This document shows positions 1-7,484 of a stretch of DNA of 64,000 bases, piece after piece. The stretch is from the NCBI GenBank assembly GCA_016125275.1, contig WGMB01000003.1:1219896-1283895 (forward strand), written 5' to 3'. The notes below the pieces were generated by a model. That model was not told the origin of the DNA. It saw only the letters and a list, made by a program, of their open reading frames with translations, and searched no databases. The position numbers and the translations under genes were made by a program. Origin of the DNA: Acidobacteriota bacterium (GTDB lineage: Bacteria > Acidobacteriota > Terriglobia > Bryobacterales > UBA6623). The first letter of the stretch is position 1; every line of letters starts with the position of its first letter.

Positions 1-708
1 AACCAGGCCGTCGATTCGTTGCCGCGCGGCCGCTCGCCGCGGGCTCTGTTCCTCGGCGGCGGCGGCTTCGTCTACCCCGACTGGTTCCTGCGCCACTTTC
101 CCAACGGCTACGCCGAGGTCGCCGAGATCGACCCCATGGTCACCAAGGCGGCTTTCGACGCCTTCGGGCTCAAGCCCAACCCGCGCATGACCATCCACAA
201 CCTCGACGCCCGCAACCACGTGGACGACCTGCTGGTGCGGCAACGCGCCGGCGAGGCGGTCGGCGGCTTCGATCTGGTCTTCGGCGACGCCTTCAATCAC
301 TACTCGCCGCCCTTTCACCTCACCACCTACGAGTTCAACGAGAAGGTGCGCGCACTGATGAGCGACCAGGGCGTCTTTTTGGCCAACGTCATCGACGTCT
401 ACCGCTCCGGGCTCTTCCTCGGCGCGATGATCAACACCTTCGAGAAGAGCTTTCCGCACGTCTACGTCTTCACCACGGCCTCGGCCGGCCCCAGCGACGC
501 CGATTCGCGCGACACCTTCGTGGTGGTGGGCTCGATGCGGCTGCTGGACCTCGACGACCTCTCCTACGACAAGTACAGCGCCGTCCTGCTGACCAACGAG
601 AACCTGGAGACCCTACGGCGCCGCTCCCGCCGGCTCGTGCTCACCGACGACTTCGCGCCGGTGGACAATCTGCTGGCTCCCGTCATTCGCTTGGCCGAGC
701 GGAACTGA
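1..708 (+). CDS. Spermidine synthase-like methyltransferase-fold protein, 5' truncated by the window edge
   Basis: The reading frame is open from the first base, so the gene very likely begins outside the window; a TTG at position 19 is only an internal possibility. The visible part has the SAM/dcSAM-binding glycine loop (LGGGGFVYPDWF), an acidic turn (AEIDPMV), a later D-A-R that usually contacts the nucleoside, and a GDAFNHYSPPFHLTT segment matching the DAF...P.HL.T pattern of spermidine synthases. In the family this fold transfers aminopropyl groups. Many bacterial relatives are C-terminal domains fused to membrane segments and have unknown substrates. Whether this one is fused cannot be seen here. 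Nothing nearby belongs to polyamine synthesis. Confidence 0.8.
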   Translation, partial: NQAVDSLPRGRSPRALFLGGGGFVYPDWFLRHFPNGYAEVAEIDPMVTKAAFDAFGLKPNPRMTIHNLDARNHVDDLLVRQRAGEAVGGFDLVFGDAFNHYSPPFHLTTYEFNEKVRALMSDQGVFLANVIDVYRSGLFLGAMINTFEKSFPHVYVFTTASAGPSDADSRDTFVVVGSMRLLDLDDLSYDKYSAVLLTNENLETLRRRSRRLVLTDDFAPVDNLLAPVIRLAERN

Positions 709-746
709 TTTTCCTTCGCCGGGCAGACTTGCCGTCGCCCAAGCCT

Positions 747-752
747 TATAAT
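747..752 (+). promoter_or_regulatory. Candidate -10 hexamer TATAAT
   Basis: A perfect TATAAT lies 19 bases before the ATG at 772, with a GGAGGAG ribosome-binding site (760-766) between them. No convincing -35 element is present at 16-18 bases upstream, so this is a candidate only. Confidence 0.35.
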
Positions 753-771
753 GGCCGCCGGAGGAGAACCC

Positions 772-1602
772 ATGTCCCGCAACCTAGCTCGTCTGGTCCT
801 GGTCGGCCTGCTCGCTATCGGCGTCGCGTCCGCCGATCCGCTCTATAACACTGTCAAGCAGAAGCTGATGGACGGCAAGAAGGTCGTCGGCGGGACGGTC
901 TACACCAGCGACCCGAATATTTATTGCGCCATGGCCAATTCGGGCTTCGATTTCTTGTGGATCGAGATGCAGCACAGCCCGCTCACCTACGACGAGGTGG
1001 CGAAGATGATCTGGGCTTGCAAGGACGCGCCTGCGATTCCCTTCATCCGCGTGCCGGGCCCCACTCCGGGCGACCTCCAGAAGGCCACCGACATCGGCGC
1101 CCTCGGCGTGATCATCCCCATGATCGACGACATCCAGCAGGCCAAGGACGCCGTCACCTATTCCAAGTACCCCCCGATCGGCAAGCGCAGCAGCGGCGGC
1201 GGCCAATACGGCTTCTGGTCCAAGAACTACCGCCAGACCGCCAATGACAACATCATGATCGTGGTGATGATCGAGTCGCCGGCCGGCGTGGACATCGCCG
1301 ATGAGATCGCGGCCGTCGACGGGATCGACGTGGTCTTCGCGGCCTCCGGCGACATGGGCAGCTTCACGGGCTATTCCCGCGACGACCCGCGCTACCTCAA
1401 GCTCATCAACCGCATCCACGACGCCACGCTCGGCGCCAAGAAGTGGCTGGCCGGCCCGCAGGCCTGGTACGACTGGGACGGCTACACCTTCTTCCAGGGC
1501 CCCGGCGAGTCGAGCCTCATCAAGACCGGCGCGCAGGTGACCTTGACCGGAACGGCTCCGGGCGTGCGCAAGAACCAAGCCACCGGCGACGAAGGCCACT
1601 GA
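772..1602 (+). CDS. Exported HpcH/HpaI-type aldolase
   Basis: A 276-residue TIM-barrel protein of the HpcH/HpaI (2-dehydro-3-deoxyglucarate / HHED aldolase) family, class II metal-dependent lyases that cleave 2-oxo-hydroxy acids to pyruvate plus an aldehyde. Family signs are FLWIEMQHSPL near residue 52, a phosphate/pyruvate-side IIPMIDD stretch, MIESPAGV with the metal-ligand Glu, and a degenerate DLS-type motif (SGDMGS) with the metal-ligand Asp. The start is ATG 772 rather than the in-frame ATG 751, because GGAGGAG sits 5 bases upstream and the product then opens with a signal peptide (MSRNLARLVLVGLLAIGVASA). Cytoplasmic family members lack such a leader. The gene is convergent with the isomerase gene that follows. 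Confidence 0.8.
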   Translation: MSRNLARLVLVGLLAIGVASADPLYNTVKQKLMDGKKVVGGTVYTSDPNIYCAMANSGFDFLWIEMQHSPLTYDEVAKMIWACKDAPAIPFIRVPGPTPGDLQKATDIGALGVIIPMIDDIQQAKDAVTYSKYPPIGKRSSGGGQYGFWSKNYRQTANDNIMIVVMIESPAGVDIADEIAAVDGIDVVFAASGDMGSFTGYSRDDPRYLKLINRIHDATLGAKKWLAGPQAWYDWDGYTFFQGPGESSLIKTGAQVTLTGTAPGVRKNQATGDEGH

Positions 1603-1622
1603 GGCCGATCCCGCTGATCGCG

Positions 1623-1650
1623 GAGAGGGGCCTGAACGCGGGCCCCTCTC
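1623..1650. terminator. Bidirectional hairpin terminator between convergent genes
   Basis: GAGAGGGGCC and GGCCCCTCTC form a perfect 10-bp stem with an 8-base loop (TGAACGCG). It lies between the stop codons of the aldolase (plus) and isomerase (minus) genes and overlaps the latter's stop. There is no clear T-tract, so termination strength is uncertain. Confidence 0.55.
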
Positions 1651-2530
1651 ACAGCTCCCGAAAATACTCCAGGAACCTCCGCGCGTAGCGGTCGAGATTC
1701 TCCTCCGAGCCGCCGCCCAGCAACGGCGAGCACATCTCATAGGCCACCGTGCCGTCGAAGCCGCCCTCCCGCAAGCCCGCGAAGAAGCCGCGATAGTCGA
1801 TGAAGCCCTCTCCCATGGGGACCGCCTGCGAGTAGGGCGTGCCCGCACGGTAGTTGATGACCTCCGGCTCATAGAGAAAGCGCGGACGCCGCTGGTAGTC
1901 CGCCACCGTCGTATGCGCGGTCAGCGGGGCCATCGCGCGGGCCGCTTCGCGCAGGTCCACGCCTTGCAAGGCTTGCGACCAGGCGTCGAAGCCGGCGCGG
2001 CAGCTCGGCTCGCCCACCGCTTCGAGCAGGTCCCGGTGCGAGCGGTAGTCGACGGCCAAGTCGTGGTGGTTCTGCACGGCCAGCGTCACGCCGAGCTCGG
2101 CCGCCCGGCGCGCGCACTCCCGCAGGCAGTCCACCAGCAGGTTCCACTGGGCCAGATAGCCCTTGGCCGGATGCTCGTAGCCGGTGAAGACCCGCACCAC
2201 TCCGGCGCCGACGTCATGCGCCAGCCGGCACAGCTCGGTGACGTAGGCGATCTGGATCTCGCCCATGGGGACCTCGCCGTGTTCGAGGTCGGCGGTGAAG
2301 TTGTTGTAGCCCGCGACGACGTTTTCGCGCAGCCCGGCGGCCTCCAGGTGGCTGCGCAGCGCGGCGCGCGCCGGGCCGGACCAGTCCAAGGGGCTCAGGT
2401 GCGGGCGCTTGCCGCCCAGCATCACGCCGCCGAAGCCGAGCCCGGCGGCCTTGTCCACGAACTGCTCCACCGAGAGCCGGGCCTGCCCCCAGGAGCCGGA
2501 ATAGCTGACCGAAAACAGAATCGGAGTCAT
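1649..2530 (-). CDS. Sugar phosphate isomerase/epimerase (AP-endonuclease-2-like TIM barrel)
   Basis: A 293-residue cytoplasmic TIM-barrel protein of the xylose-isomerase-like / AP endonuclease family 2 superfamily, whose members isomerise or epimerise sugars or inositols, or dehydrate ketoses, using a divalent metal. Visible signs are the N-terminal strand ILFSVSYSGSWG, DKAAGLGFGGVML, VRVFTGYEHP, the metal-site style LAVQNHHD, a CRAGFDAWS strand, MGEGFIDYRGFF, and a terminal strand ending in GTVAYEMCSPL with the expected Glu. No signal peptide. It converges with the exported aldolase gene. Its sugar substrate cannot be told from the sequence. Confidence 0.82.
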   Translation of the reverse strand: MTPILFSVSYSGSWGQARLSVEQFVDKAAGLGFGGVMLGGKRPHLSPLDWSGPARAALRSHLEAAGLRENVVAGYNNFTADLEHGEVPMGEIQIAYVTELCRLAHDVGAGVVRVFTGYEHPAKGYLAQWNLLVDCLRECARRAAELGVTLAVQNHHDLAVDYRSHRDLLEAVGEPSCRAGFDAWSQALQGVDLREAARAMAPLTAHTTVADYQRRPRFLYEPEVINYRAGTPYSQAVPMGEGFIDYRGFFAGLREGGFDGTVAYEMCSPLLGGGSEENLDRYARRFLEYFREL

Positions 2531-2601
2531 CAGACTCGGCAGCGTACCACGGCCCCGTCCGCCGGGGCTCCGGCGCGCCCCGATGTAAACTCTTAAGCAA
2601 T

Positions 2602-2640
2602 TAGTTGACTACCTCGACGCCTTGAACTAATTTTTTAGTT
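2602..2640 (+). promoter_or_regulatory. blaI-type promoter with two overlapping dyads
   Basis: A -35 TTGACT (2605-2610) and a -10 TAATTT (2628-2633) are 17 bases apart, and the ATG at 2642 follows 8 bases after the -10, so the transcript should be leaderless or nearly so. Two inverted repeats cover the promoter: TAGT-TG-ACTA (2602-2611) over the -35 and AACTAA-TTTT-TTAGTT (2625-2640) from the -10 to the start. BlaI/MecI repressors bind dyads in this arrangement and repress their own operon, so these are candidate autoregulatory operators. Confidence 0.6.
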
Positions 2641-2641
2641 G

Positions 2642-3028
2642 ATGGCGCGCAAGAAGTCCCCCACGCTCACCGAGGCCGAGCTTCGGATCATGCAGGCGCT
2701 GTGGCAGATCGGCCAAGGGGCGGTCGCGGAAGTCCACGCGGCGCTGCCCGATCCGGAGAGCCTGGCCTACAACACCGTCCTAACAACGCTGCGGATTCTC
2801 GAAGGCAAGGGCTACGTGCGCCATGAGCCGGGGCCCGGCCGAGCCTACATCTACTCGCCCTTGGTGGACCGCGAGGCGGCCCGGCGAGAGACGCTCGGCC
2901 AGGTCGTGCGGCAGTTCTTCGACGGTTCGCCGTCGGCATTGGTGCTGAATCTGCTCGAAAGCGAGGATCTCGACGAAGCCGAGCTCGAACGGCTGCGGCG
3001 GATGATCCGGGAGGCGGGCGAGAAATGA
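2642..3028 (+). CDS. blaI: BlaI/MecI/CopY-family transcriptional repressor
   Basis: A 128-residue winged-helix repressor. The N-terminal half has the family pattern (LTEAELRIMQALW, then VHAALPD, then YNTVLTTLRILEGKGYVRHE), and the C-terminal half is the dimerisation helix region (ETLGQVVRQFFDGSPSALVLNLL). ATG 2642 is preferred over TTG 2639 because it fits the MARKKSPTLTEAE start typical of the family. The stop overlaps the ATG of the M56 protease gene by 4 bases (ATGA), the usual blaI-blaR1 arrangement. In known systems the membrane protease triggers cleavage of this repressor. The two dyads over its promoter indicate autoregulation. Confidence 0.9.
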   Translation: MARKKSPTLTEAELRIMQALWQIGQGAVAEVHAALPDPESLAYNTVLTTLRILEGKGYVRHEPGPGRAYIYSPLVDREAARRETLGQVVRQFFDGSPSALVLNLLESEDLDEAELERLRRMIREAGEK

Positions 3029-4815
3029 CGACGTTGCTGGAGATCCTGCTCAACAGCCTGTGGGTCGGCTGCCTGGCGGCCGGGTTCGCGGCCGTGGGCT
3101 GCGCGCTGGCGCGGCGCGACGCCGCCGCCCGCCACTGGATCTGCCTGACGGCCTTGGCCGCGACGGCCGTCCTGCCGACGGTGCAGACGCTGGCCGTGGG
3201 CGACAGGGCGGTCTCGCTGGCGGCCCCGGCCGCGATCACGGCGCCGAATATGGCGTTCGCCGCGCCGCTGCCGGAGCCGCTGCCGGCCTTGGCGCCGTCG
3301 CACTCCGCGCCGTGGTTAGGGCCGGGGTGGATACTCGGCGCCTGGCTGGCCGGATCGGCGCTGCTGCTGCTGCGGGTAGGCCTGCGAGCCCGCCGCGCGT
3401 TGCACTCCAAGCGCGGTGCGGCGCCGGCCTCGGCCAGCCTGCGGGCGCGCCGCGACGCTTGGCGACCGCTGCTCGGGGGCCGCGTCGGCGCGCTGCTCGA
3501 GTCCGAGCGCTCCCCCTCGCCGTTCGCCGTGGGCTGGCTGAGCCCCGCCGTGGTGCTGCCGCGCGGGCTGGACAGGGCTCTCTCGGACGACGACCTGCGG
3601 CGGCTGTGGCTGCACGAGGCCGCGCACCTGCGGCGCTTCGACGACTGGACGGCCGTGCTGGCCGAAGTCCTGGGCGCCGTCCTGTTCTTCCATCCGGCGG
3701 CCTGGTGGCTGCTGCGGCGCATCGCCGCCGAAAGGGAGTTCGCCTGCGACGCCATGGCCGCCCGCGCGGCCGGGTCGGCGGCGGACTACGCGATGACTTT
3801 GACGCGGGTGGCCGAGCTGCGGCTGCCGCGGGCAGTGGCGGGCGGGCTGGCCTTCGGCGGCGGCCCGCGTTTGCGAAGGAGAATCATGATGCTACTCGAC
3901 CCTCGCCGCTCCGGCGGCTCTCGCGGCTCGCTGTGGGCGCTCGGCCTCAGCGGAGCCTTCCTGTTCGGCGCGCTGGCGGCCGGACCGCGCGTCATCCTGG
4001 CGCAGCAGACGCCGCCCGAGCCGGTCGCACCTGTCGTCGCGCCGGAGCCGGTCGTCGTCGCAGAACCGGCGATCGCTCCCGAGCCGGCCCTGGCGCCGGA
4101 GCCATCTGTCACCGCGGAGCCATCTGTCACCGCGGAGCCCATCGTCACCGTGGAGCCCATCGTGACGCCCGTTCCTCCGGCGACGCCCGAGCCGCGGTGG
4201 ACGGCGATGGCGCCGCCCGCCCCGCCGGCGCCGCAGGCCCCCGAACCCCACGCTGCGCCGCTGCCTCCGCCCGCTCCGGCCGTCGAACCGCATCCGGCCC
4301 CGCGGCCTCATCCCGTCCCGGCGCCGCACCCGCCGCCGCCGCCGCATGTCTCGATCGACCACGAAGCCATCCGCCGGCAGGTCGAGAGCATGCGCCCGGA
4401 CATCGAGGAGATCAACCAGATGGCCGCCAAGATCCGCGAGGCCATGGGCGCCGACCAGCAGGCCCTCGCCGAGCGCATGCGCGAGCTGGGCGAGCGGATG
4501 CGCGAGAGCATGGAGCCGCTGCGCAAGCAGGCCGAGGCTCTGGCCGCCCAGTCCCGGCCCTCACGGGAACAGATCCGGGCGATGGAAGACCGAGCCCGCG
4601 AAGCCCAGCGCCATGCCCGCACCCTGGAAGCCGATATGCGGCGGCTGGAGAGCCAGATGGCCCCGGTGCAGGAGAAGATTCGCCGGCTCGAAGAGCAGAT
4701 CCACGAGCGTGAGCGGACCCTGCGGGGAAAGGAAGACCGCCTGCGGGAGCTCGAACGGGAGTCGCAACCAGCCGTTCCCGACGACCAAGGCGCCGGCGCG
4801 GTGCAGTACTACTGA
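3025..4815 (+). CDS. BlaR1/MecR1-type M56 membrane metalloprotease with proline-rich and coiled-coil tail
   Basis: A 596-residue protein. The N-terminal half has hydrophobic segments at about residues 8-28, 37-56 and 100-120, then the M56 zinc site HEAAH (197-201) with a downstream EREFACD acidic motif. A further hydrophobic segment lies near 300-325. After it comes a roughly 110-residue proline/glutamate-rich stretch built on PEPV/AEP-like repeats, then a highly charged heptad region (about 440-590) that should form a long coiled coil. BlaR1 and MecR1 instead carry a penicillin-binding sensor there. By analogy the protease would inactivate the BlaI-like repressor encoded immediately upstream. 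The signal it senses is unlikely to be a beta-lactam bound in the classical way. Confidence 0.85.
   Translation: MTTLLEILLNSLWVGCLAAGFAAVGCALARRDAAARHWICLTALAATAVLPTVQTLAVGDRAVSLAAPAAITAPNMAFAAPLPEPLPALAPSHSAPWLGPGWILGAWLAGSALLLLRVGLRARRALHSKRGAAPASASLRARRDAWRPLLGGRVGALLESERSPSPFAVGWLSPAVVLPRGLDRALSDDDLRRLWLHEAAHLRRFDDWTAVLAEVLGAVLFFHPAAWWLLRRIAAEREFACDAMAARAAGSAADYAMTLTRVAELRLPRAVAGGLAFGGGPRLRRRIMMLLDPRRSGGSRGSLWALGLSGAFLFGALAAGPRVILAQQTPPEPVAPVVAPEPVVVAEPAIAPEPALAPEPSVTAEPSVTAEPIVTVEPIVTPVPPATPEPRWTAMAPPAPPAPQAPEPHAAPLPPPAPAVEPHPAPRPHPVPAPHPPPPPHVSIDHEAIRRQVESMRPDIEEINQMAAKIREAMGADQQALAERMRELGERMRESMEPLRKQAEALAAQSRPSREQIRAMEDRAREAQRHARTLEADMRRLESQMAPVQEKIRRLEEQIHERERTLRGKEDRLRELERESQPAVPDDQGAGAVQYY
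4101..4136 (+). repeat. 18-bp tandem repeat, two copies, inside the M56 protease gene
   Basis: The 18-base unit 4101-4118 is repeated exactly at 4119-4136 and adds six residues (E-P-S-V-T-A type) per copy. Diverged copies follow, so the proline-rich linker seems to have grown by slippage. Confidence 0.85.
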
Positions 4816-4825
4816 CGGTCCGCCG

Positions 4826-4872
4826 CTTTCGCGAAAGACCAGGCCCGGGCCGGCTCGCCGCCGCCCGGGCCT
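4826..4872 (+). terminator. Terminator hairpin after the M56 gene, with an adjacent CTTTCGCGAAAG palindrome
   Basis: AGGCCCGGGC (4841-4850) and GCCCGGGCCT (4863-4872) form a perfect 10-bp stem with a 12-base loop, 25 bases after the stop codon. Just before it lies the perfect 12-bp palindrome CTTTCGCGAAAG (4826-4837). Its CG-centred symmetry would also suit a LacI-family operator for the next gene; that part is speculative. Confidence 0.5.
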
Positions 4873-4924
4873 TCGCTTGGGACGTTTCCGGGCTCCTCCG
4901 AAAATACCGCCTGACAAGCGATGT

Positions 4925-4938
4925 TGTTAGCGGTAACA
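4925..4938 (+). promoter_or_regulatory. CG-centred palindrome TGTTAGCGGTAACA at the start of the cytochrome/DUF1549 gene
   Basis: TGTTA-GCGG-TAACA has perfect 5-bp arms and a central CG, the form favoured by LacI-family sugar regulators. It ends on the A of the ATG at 4938. If translation really starts at the GTG at 4977 it would lie about 40 bases upstream of the start. No LacI-family gene is in the window. Confidence 0.4.
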
Positions 4939-7484
4939 TGACCAGTGGTTTGAAGTCCGGGAAGACGATCGAAGCCGTGGGCAAAAGGCTGTTGCCCCTC
5001 GTTTTGGCGATCGCGGCGGGTGCGCCGATCGCTTGGTCGGCCCCGCCGGACGCCTCGGCGGCGCGTGCGATCTTGGAGCGCCGCTGCCAGGCCTGCCATG
5101 GGCCGCAGGGGATGTCCGGGCTGGACGTGACCAGCCGAGAGGCGCTGCTGGCCGGCGGCAAGCGCGGACCGTCCCTAGTGGCAGGCGACCCCGACGCCAG
5201 CCTGCTGATCCAGGTCATCAGCGGCCGTCATGAGCTCCGGATGCCCATGGGCCGCGAGGCGCTGCCGCCCGACGAGGTCCGGACGTTGACCGACTGGGTG
5301 CGCCAAGGCGCCCCCTGGGGCGGCGGCGCGGCCGAATCCGAGGCGCTGTGGTGGTCGTTCCGTCCACCGGTGAAGGCCGAACCGCCCGACGCCTCCAAGA
5401 ATCCGGTCGACGCCTTCATCGACGCCACCCTCGAGAGCAAGGGCCTCACGCCGCTGCCGCGCGCCGACAAGCGCACGCTCGTCCGCCGAGCCTACTTCGA
5501 CCTGCACGGCCTGCCGCCGACGCCCGAACAGGTTGACGCCTTCGTTCAAGACGACTCGCCCGACGCCTGGCCCCGCCTGATCGACGAGCTGCTGGCCTCG
5601 CCGCGCTACGGCGAGCGTTGGGGCCGCCACTGGCTCGACGTGGTCCGCTACGCCGACACCGGCGGCTTCGAGACCGACATCTACTTTCCCAACGCCTGGC
5701 GCTACCGGGACTACGTGATCGAGTCGTTCAACGACGACAAGCCCTACGACCGCTTCGTACGCGAGCAGATCGCCGGCGACGAGCTGTGGCCCGACGACCT
5801 CGAAGCGCGCGGCAGCTACGACATTCCGGCCGAGAAGAAGGAGCATCTGGAAGCGCGCATCGGCACCGGGATGTACACGATCGGCCCGATCTACCACGAA
5901 GCCGCGCTGGATGGACGGCAGTTGCGCTACGAGTGGCTGACCGACGTGGTCGACACCACCGGGCTGGCCTTTCTGGGCCTGACCGTCGGCTGCTCGCGCT
6001 GCCACGACCACAAGTTCGACCCGATCACCCAGCGCGACTACCACCGCATGATGGCTCTGTTCGCCGGCAGCGAGCCCCACGAGGAGCCGGTCAGCCATCC
6101 GATGAGCCAGTTGGGCTTCTACTCCGGGTACCCCAAGATCCTGCAGGTGGAGGAGCTCAAGGCCGCCGTCCGGCGGATCGACGCCGGCGCCCGCCAGCGC
6201 CTCGTCCGCACCATCGAAGCGCGTTTTCCGGAAGAGGTGGTGGCGGCTCACCGTAAGCCCGTCCACGAGCGCAGCGAGGCCGAGATCGCCTTGGCCGCCC
6301 GGCTCGAGACGGCCTTGACCGAAGCCGGCCTCAAGGAGAACGCCGCCGGTAAGGAAGTGGATCTCTCCTACACGCCCGATGAGCGCCGGGAGCGCGAGAG
6401 CCTGCTGCGGCGGCTGGGCGACGCGGCCCTCGGCGCCCGCTTCGAGCCCGACACCGCCACCGTTCTCGGCCGCGCCCCCGTCGACTACGCCGTCGAGATG
6501 ACCTCGCGCGGCGATTTCCACGGAACCGGCGAGACCGTCGTGGCCGGCTTCCCCAAGGCCTTGACCGGCGGCGAGGAGCGGCCGGCGACGCCGCCCGGGG
6601 CCGGCGAACGCTTCATCCTCGGCCGCCGGACGGCGCTGGCCGACTGGCTCACGAGCCCGGAGCATCCGCTCACCGCGCGCGTGCTGGCGAACCGCCTGTG
6701 GCAGGGCCATTTCGGCCGCGGGCTGGCCGCCACGGCCAACGATTTCGGCAAGCAGGGGGACCCGCCGACGCACCCGGAGTTGCTGGACTGGCTGGCGGTG
6801 GACCTGCGCGAGCACGGCTGGAGGGTCAAGCGAATGCACCGGCTGATCATGACCTCCCGGGCCTACCAGCGGCAGAGCGGGCCGCATGAGGGCAACGCCG
6901 CCATCGACGCCGACAACCGCTTCTTGTGGCGGATGAACCGCCAACGGCTGGAGGCGGAGGCGCTGCGCGACAGCGTGCTGGCCGTCTCCGGCTCGCTGAA
7001 TCTGAAGATGGGCGGCCGCCCGGTGATTCCGCCGCTCACCGCCGACGAGATGCAGGGCATGTGGTCGCCGGACCAGTGGCCGGTCGCACTGGACCCGCGC
7101 GAGCACGACCGCCGCAGCGTCTACCTCTACGTCAAACGCTCCTTCCCGCTGCCGATGCTGACGACCTTTGACGCGCCGGACTCCTCGCAGAGCTGCTCCC
7201 GGCGCGACGTGACCACCGTGGCGCCGCAGGCCCTGGCCATGCTCAACAGCGAGCTCATGACCGAGCAGGCCCGCCGCCTCGGCGAACGGCTGCGCGAAGA
7301 CGCCGCCGGCGGGCCGGACGCCTGGATTCGCCGGGCTTGGCGACTCACCCTGGGCCGGGCGCCGAGCGAAGACGAGACGGCCGTGGCCATGCGCCTGTTC
7401 GCAGGCTCCTCCGACCCCGGCGAGGCGCTGCCGCAGCTCGCCCTGCTGGTCCTCAACCTCAACGAGTTTCTCTATGTCGACTAA
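4938..7484 (+). CDS. Planctomycete-type cytochrome c / DUF1549 / DUF1553 exported protein
   Basis: An 848-residue exported protein with the PSCyt1-PSCyt2-PSD1 architecture known from Planctomycetes, Verrucomicrobia and Acidobacteria. A heme-c site CQACH (C50, C53, H54) follows the signal region, then the DUF1549 domain (about 145-360) with a second CSRCH site (352-356) followed by DHKFDP, then DUF1553 from about 550 to the end, with LANRLWQGHFGRGL and TVAPQALAMLNS. The family is almost always followed by a DUF1501 gene, as here with an 11-base overlap. It is thought to act in periplasmic redox steps of polymer or sugar breakdown. The n-region from ATG 4938 is long for a signal peptide; GTG 4977 gives a more typical one (MGKRLLPLVLAIAAG). 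Confidence 0.88.
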   Translation: MTSGLKSGKTIEAVGKRLLPLVLAIAAGAPIAWSAPPDASAARAILERRCQACHGPQGMSGLDVTSREALLAGGKRGPSLVAGDPDASLLIQVISGRHELRMPMGREALPPDEVRTLTDWVRQGAPWGGGAAESEALWWSFRPPVKAEPPDASKNPVDAFIDATLESKGLTPLPRADKRTLVRRAYFDLHGLPPTPEQVDAFVQDDSPDAWPRLIDELLASPRYGERWGRHWLDVVRYADTGGFETDIYFPNAWRYRDYVIESFNDDKPYDRFVREQIAGDELWPDDLEARGSYDIPAEKKEHLEARIGTGMYTIGPIYHEAALDGRQLRYEWLTDVVDTTGLAFLGLTVGCSRCHDHKFDPITQRDYHRMMALFAGSEPHEEPVSHPMSQLGFYSGYPKILQVEELKAAVRRIDAGARQRLVRTIEARFPEEVVAAHRKPVHERSEAEIALAARLETALTEAGLKENAAGKEVDLSYTPDERRERESLLRRLGDAALGARFEPDTATVLGRAPVDYAVEMTSRGDFHGTGETVVAGFPKALTGGEERPATPPGAGERFILGRRTALADWLTSPEHPLTARVLANRLWQGHFGRGLAATANDFGKQGDPPTHPELLDWLAVDLREHGWRVKRMHRLIMTSRAYQRQSGPHEGNAAIDADNRFLWRMNRQRLEAEALRDSVLAVSGSLNLKMGGRPVIPPLTADEMQGMWSPDQWPVALDPREHDRRSVYLYVKRSFPLPMLTTFDAPDSSQSCSRRDVTTVAPQALAMLNSELMTEQARRLGERLREDAAGGPDAWIRRAWRLTLGRAPSEDETAVAMRLFAGSSDPGEALPQLALLVLNLNEFLYVD

